Assembly: GCA_012934845.2 (NCBI GenBank)
Contig: WNNJ02002043.1
Location: forward strand, 92,554-156,553
Direction of reading: 5' to 3'
Source of the DNA: Pomphorhynchus laevis
Taxonomy: Eukaryota > Acanthocephala > Palaeacanthocephala > Echinorhynchida > Pomphorhynchidae
Length of the DNA: 64,000 nt
Below are positions 1 to 10,132 of this stretch, one piece after another. Position 1 is the stretch's first letter, and every line of letters begins with the position of its first letter. The translations under genes were made by a program, and so were the position numbers. The notes beneath the pieces were generated by a model. The model saw only the letters and a program-made list of their open reading frames with translations. It was not told the origin of the DNA and searched no databases.

Positions 1-494
1 TGAATAAGATAACCGTTCCTAGCTCTGCGAAGTGCTGCATTGATCCAACGACCAGTTCTGTCGTTGAAATCTCCAAGTATCATGTCGTAGCCGCTGTCGA
101 TAATACTATCCAGGGTGACACGGTTCTTGTGTATCCCCCAGGACGGATGTATACATTAACAAGACAGGCGTTTACCGTTCTTACAGAGTGAAACTACTAA
201 ACAAGACATGGCTGGACATGAATAGTTTAATAGGAGGGAGGACCTTAAAGAGCACTTAATTAAGGTCAAGAGTCCTTGAGAAGAAGAGGAGTGAGGAGGG
301 GTTATGTACAGAGTATAGTGGGAACAAATGTGCTTTGGGATAAATCGAGTAATGTCCTGGGGTAGACGGATAGACCGCGTCTCATGGAGGACTATAACAT
401 CTGCATCTCTACCGGATAGAAGTCTAAGGGCAGAAGCACCTCCCGAATTCGACTGAAGGATATTCAGTGAAAAAGGCTCACGATTACTCTGCAT
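1..494 (-). pseudogene. LINE family 1 ORF2, endonuclease start, copy A
   Basis: The start, MQSNREPFSLNILQ at 494, matches ORF2 of copies B, E and F. The endonuclease N-terminus follows (GGASALRLLSGRDADVIVL, then the ETRSIRLPQDITRFIPKH block). In this copy the usual QWNSGG reads QSNSGG and the QETR motif reads HETR, so catalytic-domain positions have changed. A frame break lies around 155-180, and the other frame continues to the window edge with the LGDFND region on the minus strand (about 70-100). It is truncated only by the window. Confidence 0.8.
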
Positions 495-574
495 TGTGGT
501 GGATTAGTTTGATGTGGGATTGCCTACCTAGAAGGAGCTGGGAACGGGAAGGTTCCCCTTTCCCGTCACTAGAA

Positions 575-1765
575 CCATCCGGGGCAGGTACTTGCCCATG
601 GACAGCATCTTCATTTCCCCTTATTTTTTAATTCTTCAGGAGATTGCCAATATTAATAGGAGGGATGGGATGAGCCGAAACCACCCTCTTTTTGGATGAT
701 GGAATTGCCGTTGATGATGGAATAGTAGGGTTAGTACAGAATGTGGCAACAACAGAGGATACTAAAACTTTCATCTTCTTATACATTGTTTCTATACGTA
801 TATCAATTGCTCGCATGAGATCATCATCCCTTGTACGAGTGGCAGCATTTGCAAAGGTACCAGATTTCGGTTGGGCAGCAGACTTGTTAAATCCACCTTG
901 ATATAATTTAAAATGTCTGCATTTTCTGCTCCATGCAGGATGGCTCCCCCCCACAGTTAGAGCATAATGGAGGGGATACACATTTTTCTCCTGTCAGCAA
1001 ACCCGGACACTGGGGGGAGCCACACCCCCCACATGTCGATGGCTCACTGCAGCTTGAGGCCCAGTGCCCTCATTTGTGGCACCGGCTACAGTGCGGATAT
1101 GTGAACTCTTCTTTGTCAATAATTGTAAATCTGAGATTAAATCGCATGAAGGGATTACAAGCTGAATTAGCCGGCAATTCATTCCGCTCTAGTGAAGCGG
1201 AACAAAATCCATATTGTATTTGATGTCCGCTCTTGCCTATTATTGAACGGAAGTTTGATATTTAAATGTTTCTTTTAGTAATTCGATATCATTATCTTCC
1301 AATTGACAAGGGAGGTTAGATACTTTTAGAGTGGCAAGTATGGGTTTAGAGTATATGGACCCATACTCCGACAGGGAAGATTCGAAGTATTTAACATACC
1401 CCTTTAAGAGGTCTGAGGTCGTAAACGAAATCTTTAGTTCAGTTTCGTAAAGTTTTACCGAGTTGAAAATGATTCTATTTGATAGTTGCTCTGTAAACGG
1501 CCGTAGAAAGAAATTAAACAATAAATGCCTTTCCATAGGCTTTTTGATCTTTATAATGATCAGATTTTTTAGTTTTGGGATTGGGGGAAGTACTTCCCCA
1601 TCCCTAGCAACAATTGAAAACTCACTAACCTTTGGAACAGGCGATTTCAGAGCAGTATTTACCTGTATTTCGTCATGTTTCTTTTTTTTACTAGAAAATT
1701 GACTGGAAAACTGTTTTTTTTACACAATCCTTTGTTCCTCCGACACGCTTGTTCGTACTCATTTT
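575..1765 (-). pseudogene. LINE family 1 ORF1 (nucleic-acid-binding protein), copy A
   Basis: The segment at 1536-1240 aligns with the middle of ORF1 in the other copies (FNSVKLYETELKISF and SKPILATLKVSNLP). A zinc-knuckle region follows at about 1180-930, including GGSHPAWSRKC, and a Lys/Ser-rich tail ends near 600. The reading frame changes several times and there are internal stops, so it is not functional. In this family ORF1 binds the element RNA and forms the RNP. The start is taken at the ATG near 1760, by analogy with the leader of copies E and F. Confidence 0.75.
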
Positions 1766-1822
1766 TTGACTCAGTTAACTGATATGATTTGATTAATAAA
1801 TAATATACGATGTATCAGAATT
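1766..1822 (+). repeat. Remnant of PLE-associated tail sequence between two LINEs
   Basis: This short island lies between copies A and B. It contains ACTCAGTTAACTGAT and then ATTAATAAATAATATACGAT and GTATCAGAATT. The second part matches the minus-strand PLE tails at 33.2 and 7.5 kb. The same tail resumes right after copy B (AGAATTAAGATTAGAGATC from 5692), so copy B interrupted it. No coding content. Confidence 0.6.
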
Positions 1823-1873
1823 GAAAAAAAATTTACCATCGGTGCTTCAAACAACTTACAAAATCAAGCTAAT

Positions 1874-3068
1874 ATGGAACGGAACTCAGGTATTTCCAAT
1901 GTAACATCGAATTTTCAAGCCAAAGAAAACAAGGTTAGTCCTATTTCGTCTAATTTTTTAATCTCAAGCACGGATGGAGAACTCCCTCCTGTGCCTAAAG
2001 TGGTGAATCTGGTAATAATCAGACTTCTTCAACCATTTGAAAGGAAGAATCTTTTCAATATTTTTCTGAGAGTTTACAAGCTCTTATAAGAAGAGAATTC
2101 TATTTAATTCGATAAAATATTTAGATTCCGAAATCCGGGTTTCTTTCAGCTCTCCAGATCTGGCAGCATCGTACCTAGAATTTTTCGAAACACACCTAAA
2201 AGAATTTGGGTCAACTACTTACAGGCCTATTCAGGCGACTCTGAAAATTAATAATTTTCCGCCCTTCGCAACGGAGGAAGATATCATTGCTCTCACATCT
2301 GAGTTCAAAATTCATAATATTCGCCCAATCCTGGGCAAGAAAGGCCAGGCTATACCAATAGCATTATGTTCTACCGCAGTCGATCAGGCGGAATGTCTGG
2401 CTAAAAGCAAATGTAACCCCTTTCTGGGGTACAATCTTTCTTTCAATATCGTAGATGCTGATGACTTAACATACCCCCATTGCAATGGGTGCCACCTCTG
2501 GGGGCACTGGTCCTCGAACTGTACTAGGCCCCATACGTGTGGGGTTTGCAGCTCTTCCGAAGTCCATGAGGGGAAATGTTCTCTCCCCCCTCTGTGTTCC
2601 AATTGTGGTGGTCAGCACCCGGCCTGGTCTAGAAGATGTCCTATCTTCAAAGAATACAAATTAAGGCATTGTGGGGCACCGGTCAAACCGGCCCACTTTG
2701 CCGCTGCCAGCTTATCCAATTCAAACGGTTATGGTATGTCGGACACCGACATTTTCAAAATTGTTGACGCAAGACTACAGATATATAAAGACGAGATTCG
2801 AGCCTTAACGAACCATCTGATAGCGAAATTCGAGGAGTCCCGTTCTCCTCCATCGACGATTCTTACCTCTTCAAAGAGAGCCCCCCGTTCTAAGAAGAGA
2901 TCATCTTCTAAACAAAAGTTGGCTTCCTTGAAGTTGGCAAAGAAAGATGATATATGTTGGGAGTTGTTGGCCTCAAAGGGAGATGAAGATAATGCCGGTG
3001 GGCAAGTGTCTTCTCCTGGTAGGGCTGGGAGTGAGAAGGGCAACTTTCTCTCTCCTAGTTTCTGCTAG
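1874..3068 (+). pseudogene. LINE family 1 ORF1, CCHC nucleic-acid-binding protein, copy B
   Basis: The start ATG is at 1874, and the N-terminal leader is Asn/Lys-rich. A single frame shift near 2085 moves the frame to one that stays open to 3068. The middle block (about 2090-2440) is the conserved ORF1 domain seen in E and F. The knuckles follow: a CX2CX4HX4C unit (CNGCHLWGHWSSNC) near 2480-2525, a Cys-rich second unit (CGVCSSSEVHEGKC), and a third (CSNCGGQHPAWSRRC) near 2595-2640. The C-terminus is Lys-rich (2870-2950) and ends SPSFC. Known role in the family: RNA binding and nucleic-acid chaperone in the retrotransposition RNP. The single break makes it a pseudogene. Confidence 0.85.
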
Positions 3069-3102
3069 GAGGTAGGCATCCCACTCCAGCTGTCGTAACA
3101 CA

Positions 3103-5563
3103 ATGCAAAGTAGTCAAGAGCCTTTTTCACTGAATATACTTCAGTGGAATTCGGGAGGTGCTTCTGCCCTTAGCCTTCTATCTGGTAGAGATGCGGATGT
3201 TATAGTCCTTCAGGAGACGCGGTCTATCCGTATCCCCCAGGACATTACTCGATTTATCCCCAAGCATATTTACACCCACTTCACTCCGTACATAACCCCT
3301 CCTCACGCCTCTTCATCTCAAGGTCTTTTAACCCTAGTTAAATGCTCCTTAAGATCATCCCTTCTTTTAAACTATTCTTGTCCAGCCCTGTCTTGTTTAG
3401 CTGTTTCACTTTGTAAGAATGGTAAACGTATCAGCATAGCCAATATCTATATTAGGCCAGGGGAAATTCACAAGAACCGTGATCTCCTGGACCGTATCTT
3501 GGGTAGTGGCTATGACATGTTACTCGGTGACTTCAACGACAGAACTGGTCGTTGGATTAATGCAGCACTCCGCAGAGCCAGGAACGATTACCTTATTCAC
3601 AAACCACCGTCCCCAACTTTTCATTGCTCAACAACTAATTCTCTCCTCGACATATTACTGCTTCATAAGATGTGGTTGTTGAAACCCATCTGTACTGAGC
3701 AGTCGCGCCAAAAACAGACCATCTCTCATGACCTAATTCGTTGGCGGATAGAGGAAGATACGTTGCTTAGAAGGAGGTTTCACTTTGATCCCATCAGAGT
3801 GGCTTTCTTTCAGGCGGCTATCCAACTCTTCCCCAGAATTGGTAATGAGAATTTGACCGAATTTAATTCCTTCCTCTCCTCGCAAGCTACCGCGTTTCTT
3901 TCGACTACCTATAAAGGTCATATTTACAATCCCACTCCAACAAAACTCAAGGTTTTGGCTAAAATGCTACGTCTTCCCAATGTCTCTGTTTCCGCCAGGC
4001 AGGCCATCTCGAATGAATACTGGAGCACTAGATATAGGTTCCAGCTGAGCAGGGATAAGGCGAACATCGCTCACCTTAACCCTTCTCAGTCTTCCTTCTG
4101 GAAGATATTCAAGAAGGAGAAGTTTGTCTGTTGGAAGGATAGAGCTTTGGGTTGGATTGGTAGTATAGGCCTTGATAATGTTTTGAAGGAGTCACTATCC
4201 CTACATAATTATGGAGCCACTCAATCTCCCCAACCAATCCCGCCTTGGGGTGACTTCAGGAGCAGGGACTTATCTGTTACAGATATCCTTAACTCCTGGG
4301 GGCCACTTCCGGGCACCTCTAAATCCGTCGCTCCACTATCTTCTCGAGTCTGTCAGCTTTTGACAGCCGATCAAAGAAGAGAAGTGGCCGTCACAATGCT
4401 TTTAGCCTCACCATCCGATGTAGCCGGCATCAATATTAGTCGTAGAATTTTCTTACCAAAGCATAGTCCGGTTTCATGTCCCAAAGATCTGCGTCCCATT
4501 TCGATTCAAAACTCCCTCATCTCCATCTACGAAAAAGCGCTTGCGCGTAGAATCCGCGACCATTTAAGTAGGCGTAATTTGATCCCACCGAGTTTTCACG
4601 GGTTTGTCAAGGGACGCTCGGTTCATTCAGCAATAGGTGAAGTGCATCAGTTTTGTAGGGATAATAGCCATCAACTAGCTGTGGCTGTTTTCCTTGACTT
4701 TTCTGCTGCATTTGACCGCATTTCCATTCCCTTTGTTATCTCCTCTCTCAGGTCCCTCGGGTTGCCTGCGAGAATTGTTAACAGGGTGGAGATATTACTG
4801 TTTACCAAGAGGTTCTACTATGAAGACGACCCTGATGCGTGTCAGTTCTACCCTATTACAGGTGTGCCCCAAGGATCCCCACTTTCTCCTATCTTATTTC
4901 TTGCTGCCTCCATTGTACTATTCAAGAATTTTAAACGTGATCAACATCTAGTGGCATACGCTGATGATACCACGGCCCTGTTCTCTGGACGCAGGTGCAA
5001 AGATGTCGCTTTCGGACATCAGCCGTTTCTTTTTAAGATTAACAGACCAGCTGACCCCATCCAATCTTATTTTAAATTCATCCAAATCGCAGGTAGTTGT
5101 CTTTCATGGCACCCCTGCGACAAAGAAAAAATTAAAGAGACTAGCACTCTCAGCTCTATCTTCTATATTGACTAATCAACCACTCCCTACCTTCACAAGT
5201 CGAGTAAAATACCTGGGGTTCACTGTTACGGTGAACTGGTCGGCGAAAGCTGACCTGGATAGACTTAAACGTATTCTGAAGAAAGCTAGGTGGGCCCTGA
5301 AACGGGCTCAGCATCTGTCTTTGAATGGGAAAACCCAAGTGCGCCTCTGGGATACTTGGGCTATCTCGGGATTGGTCTTCTTTTCGAAAGGACGTCCTCC
5401 AGAGCAAAGACTAAGGTTTCTCAAGCTCCTCATCTCGCGATTACCGCGCATAGTCCGCCTAGATTGGATTCTTCGGGGGGTGATAGACCCCGGGTGGTTC
5501 AGTCGAAGAGCGGCGTGTTGGATTAGCTGGAGGGCTCAGATCCCGCTGGACCTGAGGCCGTAG
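3103..5563 (+). pseudogene. LINE family 1 ORF2, EEP endonuclease plus reverse transcriptase, copy B
   Basis: The start MQSSQEPFSLNILQWNSGG is 34 bp after the ORF1 stop. Endonuclease: NILQWNSGG (about residues 10-18), VLQETRS (35-41), LLGDFNDRTGRW (139-150) and a late SHDLIRW. RT: RPISIQN (463), FLDFSAAFDR (530), GVPQGSPLSP (586) and YADDTTAL (618). One frame shift near 5000, just after YADD, puts the thumb and C-terminus in another frame that ends at 5563 (KYLGFTVTVNWSAK). The C-terminus has no RNase H that I can see. The protein nicks target DNA and primes cDNA synthesis on it. This is the longest intact reading frame in the window. Confidence 0.9.
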
Positions 5564-5697
5564 AATAAATAGAAGATTGAATGATTAACAAATTGATATT
5601 ATTTTTGTCTTCTTGCATGTTTTGTTCTGTATAACACGTTTTTTATCGGTTACAAGTTTTGTTTAAGAAAATCCTTATCTTATCTTATCTTAGAATT

Positions 5698-5846
5698 AAG
5701 ATTAGAGATCATCAGTTCAATTACAAAAAAATAGGTTGTTAGATACGGAGTTTATTACAAAATATAGATTGGATACATCTAAGGTTGCTGCTATCCAACC
5801 ATATAAAAGACAATATACTCACGTCTGTCCTGTCATACTGAGTGCT
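5698..5846. other. Right flank of copy B: PLE-tail remainder and anonymous sequence
   Basis: The first ~25 bp (AAGATTAGAGATCATCAG) continue the tail sequence interrupted by copy B. From about 5725 the sequence resembles nothing else I recognise in the window, and I see no gene. Confidence 0.4.
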
Positions 5847-6137
5847 AGTTTTTAATGGTTGATAGTTTCGTTCTTGTCGATTTTAACTTTTTTATTTTGG
5901 TAAAATAAAATATTATAGACTCGGGTATTTATTTTAATTTTATAATTTATTAATTCGTAAGCCTTTTTACGGTTTGTCCATTTCAAGCATATACTCAAAA
6001 GAACAAATTTCAAGAACAATTTGTCCTTTGAAAAGGACAAACCGTCGAAAGCCTGCAAATAAAGAAATTGTAAAATTTAAATAAATACTCGTGTCTATAA
6101 TATTTTATTTCACCAAAATGAAACAAGTTTTTAATGG
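5847..6137. mobile_element. Inverted-repeat (foldback) element with 12-bp target duplication
   Basis: AGTTTTTAATGG flanks the element as a perfect direct repeat (5847-5858 and 6126-6137). Between them, 267 bp form an imperfect inverted repeat: the left block with TAAAATATTATAGACTCG pairs with the right block around CGTGTCTATAATATTTTA, and at the centre TTTGTCCTTT and AAAGGACAAA are 2 bp apart. It is non-coding. A 12-bp duplication is longer than usual for a DNA MITE and closer to retro-insertion. Class uncertain. Confidence 0.7.
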
Positions 6138-6939
6138 GTTCGAAATAGTTCTACCAAAGGGGTTAAACAATAAGAATAAAATTTGGTATTTATTATCAAA
6201 CTTGACACCGTAACCGATTATAATTCTAAATAAGGCAGTGTAAGATGATTGCTCCCTATGACTAATATAGAAACAATTGTTTAATGTTAATTTGTAAATG
6301 TTCGAAAAAATTATATTTTATAAAGCATTAAAAATGTTTAAGATCAAACGTTGTTCAAGTATGATGAGAAAATGCGTACGTGGAAAAGTAAGCTGTTTCT
6401 ATATCTAAACAAAATTATTTGTAATAATTAAACAACTGGCTGAATGAGTAGTTAAAATAATTTCTTACAAAATGACTAGTTATGAAATGCCATACTATGA
6501 AAATAAAACACTGTTATATAGTTAGCGCATAGTTTACGCATTAGTGATTTTTATGGCAATTATTATGAATGAAAAATGTATATACTGAACAATGTACCAT
6601 AAAATAAAAGAATAAAAGTTCATCGCGCCATTTGTAATAACGTCTATTATTGTTGAATGTGTAAATTAATGACACTTTAATTGTGCACTAGAAAAAACAG
6701 TATATAATGAAATTTATCTAGTCGATAAAAATAAATAACGACCATTTATTGATATAGAGAAATCACACGAATTACATTGAGAAATATATTTCAAGAAGTA
6801 ACTACCTTCGTAGATTTGGAGTACTGTTATTTGCTTAAGTCACAGGCTATTAATATTTTACAGGAACAGAACACTTAACTGAATCTACGTATTTTGTACT
6901 ACTATCATAAATTGAAATATCTTAAAGTTATTATAAATC
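6138..6939. other. AT-rich stretch without recognisable genes
   Basis: About 800 bp of AT-rich sequence with no long open frame, no RNA gene and no repeat that I could tie to other parts of the window. Confidence 0.5.
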
Positions 6940-7160
6940 ACAATTTGAAAAAAAATTTAAATAGATAATATACTTTGAATTAGGAACAACGCTTGGAAGT
7001 CATCAACTGTTGTGCTATCAGTTTTCGGTTTATATTCATTAACCCAACAGAGCGGAGCCAAATACGCCATGTTAATAACGTATTTCCTTGGATGTAATGT
7101 GATTATATAGTTCAATTCTATCACAGAGTATTTTATTTACTATCCATTATATATTTTACA
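6940..7160 (-). repeat. Decayed PLE tail (minus)
   Basis: The block order matches the 63.3-kb tail read on the minus strand: a GTCATCA block, GTGCTATCAGTTTTCGG, AACCCAACAGAGCGGAGCC, AAATACG...CGTATTTCC, then TTTATTTACTATCCAT. Many substitutions make it one of the older copies. It is non-coding. The RT body is missing. Confidence 0.6.
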
Positions 7161-7493
7161 ACTTTCTGTTCAACTTTTTATGAATAAAAAGATTAACAAT
7201 AAAAAGCTGAATTAATAAAGTATAATTGAAAGCAATAAAAAATTAAATAAAAATTTTACAAAAATAATGTCGAATCAATAATACATAATTTCAGTATTTC
7301 TGGCATGCCATATTACCAGGAAAACAAATAATAATGACATGTTGGTAGAGCAAATCGGATTAATAAACTGGAACTACATAACTGAAACTGCATATTTTCA
7401 GAAACTTGAATGAAAATATTATTGCAGTATAAATAAATTTAAAATGGAAATATCTTAATACATGAAAATTATTTTTATAACAACGATTTTTTG

Positions 7494-7625
7494 GATTTAT
7501 TAATAAATAATATAAGGTGTATTGAATATCAGAATTAAGATTAAAGATAATCATGAAGAACTACTATTTTATCAGGTTTGGGGCCGTTTCTCAATCTGTT
7601 TAGCAGGTATCGTATCAATTTATTG
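7494..7625 (-). repeat. Decayed PLE tail fragment (minus)
   Basis: TTATTAATAAATAATATAAG, then ATATCAGAATTAAGATTAAA, ATCATGAAGAACTACTATTT and TATCAGGTTTGGGGCC follow the order of the minus-strand tails at 32.3 and 33.2 kb. A 97-residue frame overlaps it (7522-7815, plus) and resembles no family I know. I do not call that frame a gene. Confidence 0.55.
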
Positions 7626-7819
7626 CGTAGCAATTTGGAAAATAAAGGACAATGAAACAGGTGAGAAATTAGTGGACATTCGATGTGACAAAATTTACAG
7701 GGACTATAATTCGAACGACTGTGGCATGGAATACAAATTATGCAAAGCTTATCATGATACCCGTGTATATAGGTGGGACAATACGTTGTATTTTCTTTGC
7801 GTGTTGTTTATGTAATAAT

Positions 7820-8690
7820 GATTTCAAGGTAGATTAGACTGATGGTCATTTCAGGGTTGATTGCAAAGAGCTTAGTAGTAAATTGTTCAGTGTTGTTTGA
7901 ATGTGGATGTTTCAGGGAGACGAAAATGTTGTCGATACTCTACTGATAATGATTTAATCGATGTGAGTGCTCCAATAGGCGTGAAATAGATTTTAGTAGA
8001 TAGGCCAAAAACGTTTTTGATAAAGCGTTATTAACATTCATCTAATTGCTTAAAGTTTTACTTGATAGGTCGGATCATATTATGATAGGGTGTAAGTTAT
8101 CATGTGTTCTAGCTTAATCTTAAAGAATTGGAGGGCACCATGTAAAGATAAACTTGAAAGTTGTTGATATGCGTATGTGATCGATAATACTTTACAATAT
8201 TTTTGTTCAAAGTGGAGACGAAATGATCATATGAAGATTAAATGAACGCCTAGATATTACAAGTTGATAAATTCGATGGGTTGATAGTCTAGCAAGAGTT
8301 TATCGAAGTTGGTAAGCAGCTACCACGGCGAAATTTGATTGCTTTGGTCTACATAATGTTGACAGTTAGGCCGTTTTCGAAACAGTGTAGATTAAGTCTG
8401 TCAATTATGGATTGTGCGATTTGAATAGACTCGGAAAGTACAGGTCGTCGCCGAAAATAATGATTTTGGAGTGTAGTTAAATCAATCGCAATCAAACTGG
8501 TAAATTTTCAACAACGAATATAAAGTAGCGGACTCAGTGGATTTCGTTGCAGGACTCCTTTGTGTAGAGTGAATGGATCGGAGAATGAATCAAAAATGGA
8601 CACTTCATCGAAGCAAATTTATAAGTGTTCCAGCAAATTACAAGTTAATAGTAGGACTTCTATACCAAAAGTTACAAACATCTTACAACG
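7820..8690 (-). pseudogene. Old LINE reverse transcriptase, C-terminal half (minus)
   Basis: Read from 8690 downward, the broken frames give a TFGIEV region, then GVLQRNPLSPLLY (RT motif like GVLQGNPLSPLLF) near 8570-8530. DLYFSESIQIAQSIIDRLN follows, then a KTKAIKFRRG-like block near 8340 and a GALTSI...FRLPETS thumb-like end near 7920. These are signs of an RTE-like or related LINE. The N-terminal half appears to be the minus-strand fragment at 13.1-13.56 kb, which would place the family-2 LINE and its minisatellite inside this gene. There are many stops, so it is old. Confidence 0.6.
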
Positions 8691-9192
8691 ACAACCATCG
8701 ACGACAACAATCGACGACAACCATCGACAACCATCGACGACAACCATCGACGACAACCATCGACGACAACCATCGACGACAACCATCGACGACAACCATC
8801 GACGACAACCATCGACGACAACCATCGACGACAACCATCGACGACAACCATCGACGACAACCATCGACGACAACCATCGACGACAACCATCGACGACAAC
8901 CATCGACGACAACCATCGACGACAACCATCGACGACAACCATCGACGACAACCATCGACGACAACCATCGACGACAACCATCGACGACAACCATCGACGA
9001 CAACCATCGACGACAACCATCGACGACAACCATCGACGACAACCATCGACGACAACCATCGACGACAACCATCGACGACAACCATCGACGACAACCATCG
9101 ACGACAACAATCGACGACAACCATCGACGACAACAATCGACGACAACAATCGACGACAACAATCGACGACAACCATCGACGACAACCATCGT
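8687..9192. repeat. 13-bp minisatellite, about 38 units
   Basis: The unit CGACGACAACCAT is repeated with few changes (some units read AACAAT; one is shortened near 8726). Because 13 is not a multiple of 3 and the unit has no stop in most frames, all three plus frames, and minus frames too, read the same 13-residue repeat (RQPSTTTIDDNHR). Those frames are therefore artefacts. The array abuts the family-2 LINE and is best read as its 5' UTR. Confidence 0.95.
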
Positions 9193-9508
9193 TTATGGGA
9201 GGACGTAAGTAAACAACAAAGACCAACACCAACTATGAACAACTGCAAGTACAGTGCTCGATACACGACTGCAGCGTCTGGACAACAATCACCTGCGACA
9301 AGAATAAGGCTAAAGAGACTTCGTATGTGGTGTTTGTGCCAACAAACAAATCTGCAACCTTTCTAATAAGCACATATCAACATCCAACACGTCAACTCAA
9401 ACTACCCCCGTCGTTTAGGAGTTGCATCTGGAGTTTGATAGTATCATAGCATTGTCCTCTGTTGTTTGAGCAAATGCCACAGGTAGATCCGTATCGTTTC
9501 TCAATACC

Positions 9509-10117
9509 TTGCATCCATCAATCAAAATCACCTCCACCAACCTCCATTATCCTTCCACTCATAACCTTTCCTCACATCGCTTGCCACCCTCTTTATTATC
9601 ATTATCCTCTGTCTCCCGTCGTCAAACCAAATCCCTCCAAATCATCAACTGCCAGCTCTTCTATTGTGATCTCACCTACTCGCGTCAGTCGTCCTCTTTA
9701 CGGAAGCGCTTTGCTTCTCGCGATCGTTGCGTCATAGTCACTAATATCACGCCTTCTAACTCCTTATCTCCACAAGCACGTCTAGACCACGATGTCTCCG
9801 CCTTCAGATCCATCCTCTCGTCTATTGTTCCTGCGGATAAACCATCCTTTTTCAAGGACATTTCTCCTGTCGCATTCATCCGTCTAAACAAATCTTCTCA
9901 ATCTATTCCTTCCCATCCCCCTCTCCTAAAAATTGTTTTCAAGCATCGCTCTCACGCGTCTTCTGTCCTCTCTCAACGATTCAAACTCATGTCATCTTCA
10001 ACCACTCGAATTTCCCCGATCGCGCCCCTTCTGAAATCGCTCAAATCTCTTCAGCCCGCATCGAAAAACGCCGTCGTGAGGAAAACGGCGAAACATCACT
10101 CTCCATCCAAAACATAG
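9509..10117 (+). CDS. LINE family 2 ORF1-like protein
   Basis: A 202-residue open frame precedes ORF2. The N-terminus is Ser/Pro-rich. The second half (about residues 75-170: CVIVTNI, then VAFIRLNK, then HPPLLKIVFKH and VLSQRFKL) resembles the ORF1 of L2/CR1 elements, where a short RNA-binding domain has a pattern like RxxxVIVxGI...RLG...RPLKV. The start ATG at 9509 is the first in this frame, but the true start could be upstream because the 9.2-9.5 kb region is broken. Likely role: RNA binding in the RNP. Family assignment is moderate. Confidence 0.5.
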   Translation: MHPSIKITSTNLHYPSTHNLSSHRLPPSLLSLSSVSRRQTKSLQIINCQLFYCDLTYSRQSSSLRKRFASRDRCVIVTNITPSNSLSPQARLDHDVSAFRSILSSIVPADKPSFFKDISPVAFIRLNKSSQSIPSHPPLLKIVFKHRSHASSVLSQRFKLMSSSTTRISPIAPLLKSLKSLQPASKNAVVRKTAKHHSPSKT

Positions 10118-10132
10118 ACGGAAATTTTCAAG

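Larger units (their letters stand above)
1..1765 (-). mobile_element. LINE family 1, copy A (5' part, runs off window start)
   Basis: This is the 5' part of a non-LTR retrotransposon on the minus strand. It holds a decayed ORF1 and the first part of ORF2. The order and sequence match copies B, E and F, which lie on the plus strand. The 5' end is near 1765, where an ATG starts the ORF1 leader, and sequence of a different kind follows (an ACTCAGTTAACTGAT motif). The RT and 3' end lie outside the window. Family: APE-type LINE of the I/Jockey kind, judged from CCHC knuckles in ORF1 and an EEP endonuclease start in ORF2. The exact clade is not certain. Confidence 0.85.
1823..5691 (+). mobile_element. 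LINE family 1, copy B, near full length
   Basis: This copy has a 5' leader, ORF1, a 34-bp gap, ORF2, a short 3' UTR and a TTATC-repeat 3' tail (5674-5691). AGAATT at 1817-1822 recurs at 5692-5697 as a short target duplication within a PLE-tail sequence. ORF1 and ORF2 each show about one frame break, so it is an old but well-preserved copy. The lack of poly(A) and the short tandem 3' tail resemble I-type LINEs. No RNase H domain is visible after the RT. It matches E and F strongly at the protein level. Confidence 0.9.

Noticed and set aside
7522-7815. 97-residue frame as a possible small host gene
   Set aside because: The first third overlaps a PLE tail on the other strand and the rest matches no family I know.
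8560-9366. Open frames of 168-268 residues in several frames on both strands
   Set aside because: They are the 13-bp minisatellite read in every frame; the unit has no stop and 13 is not a multiple of 3.
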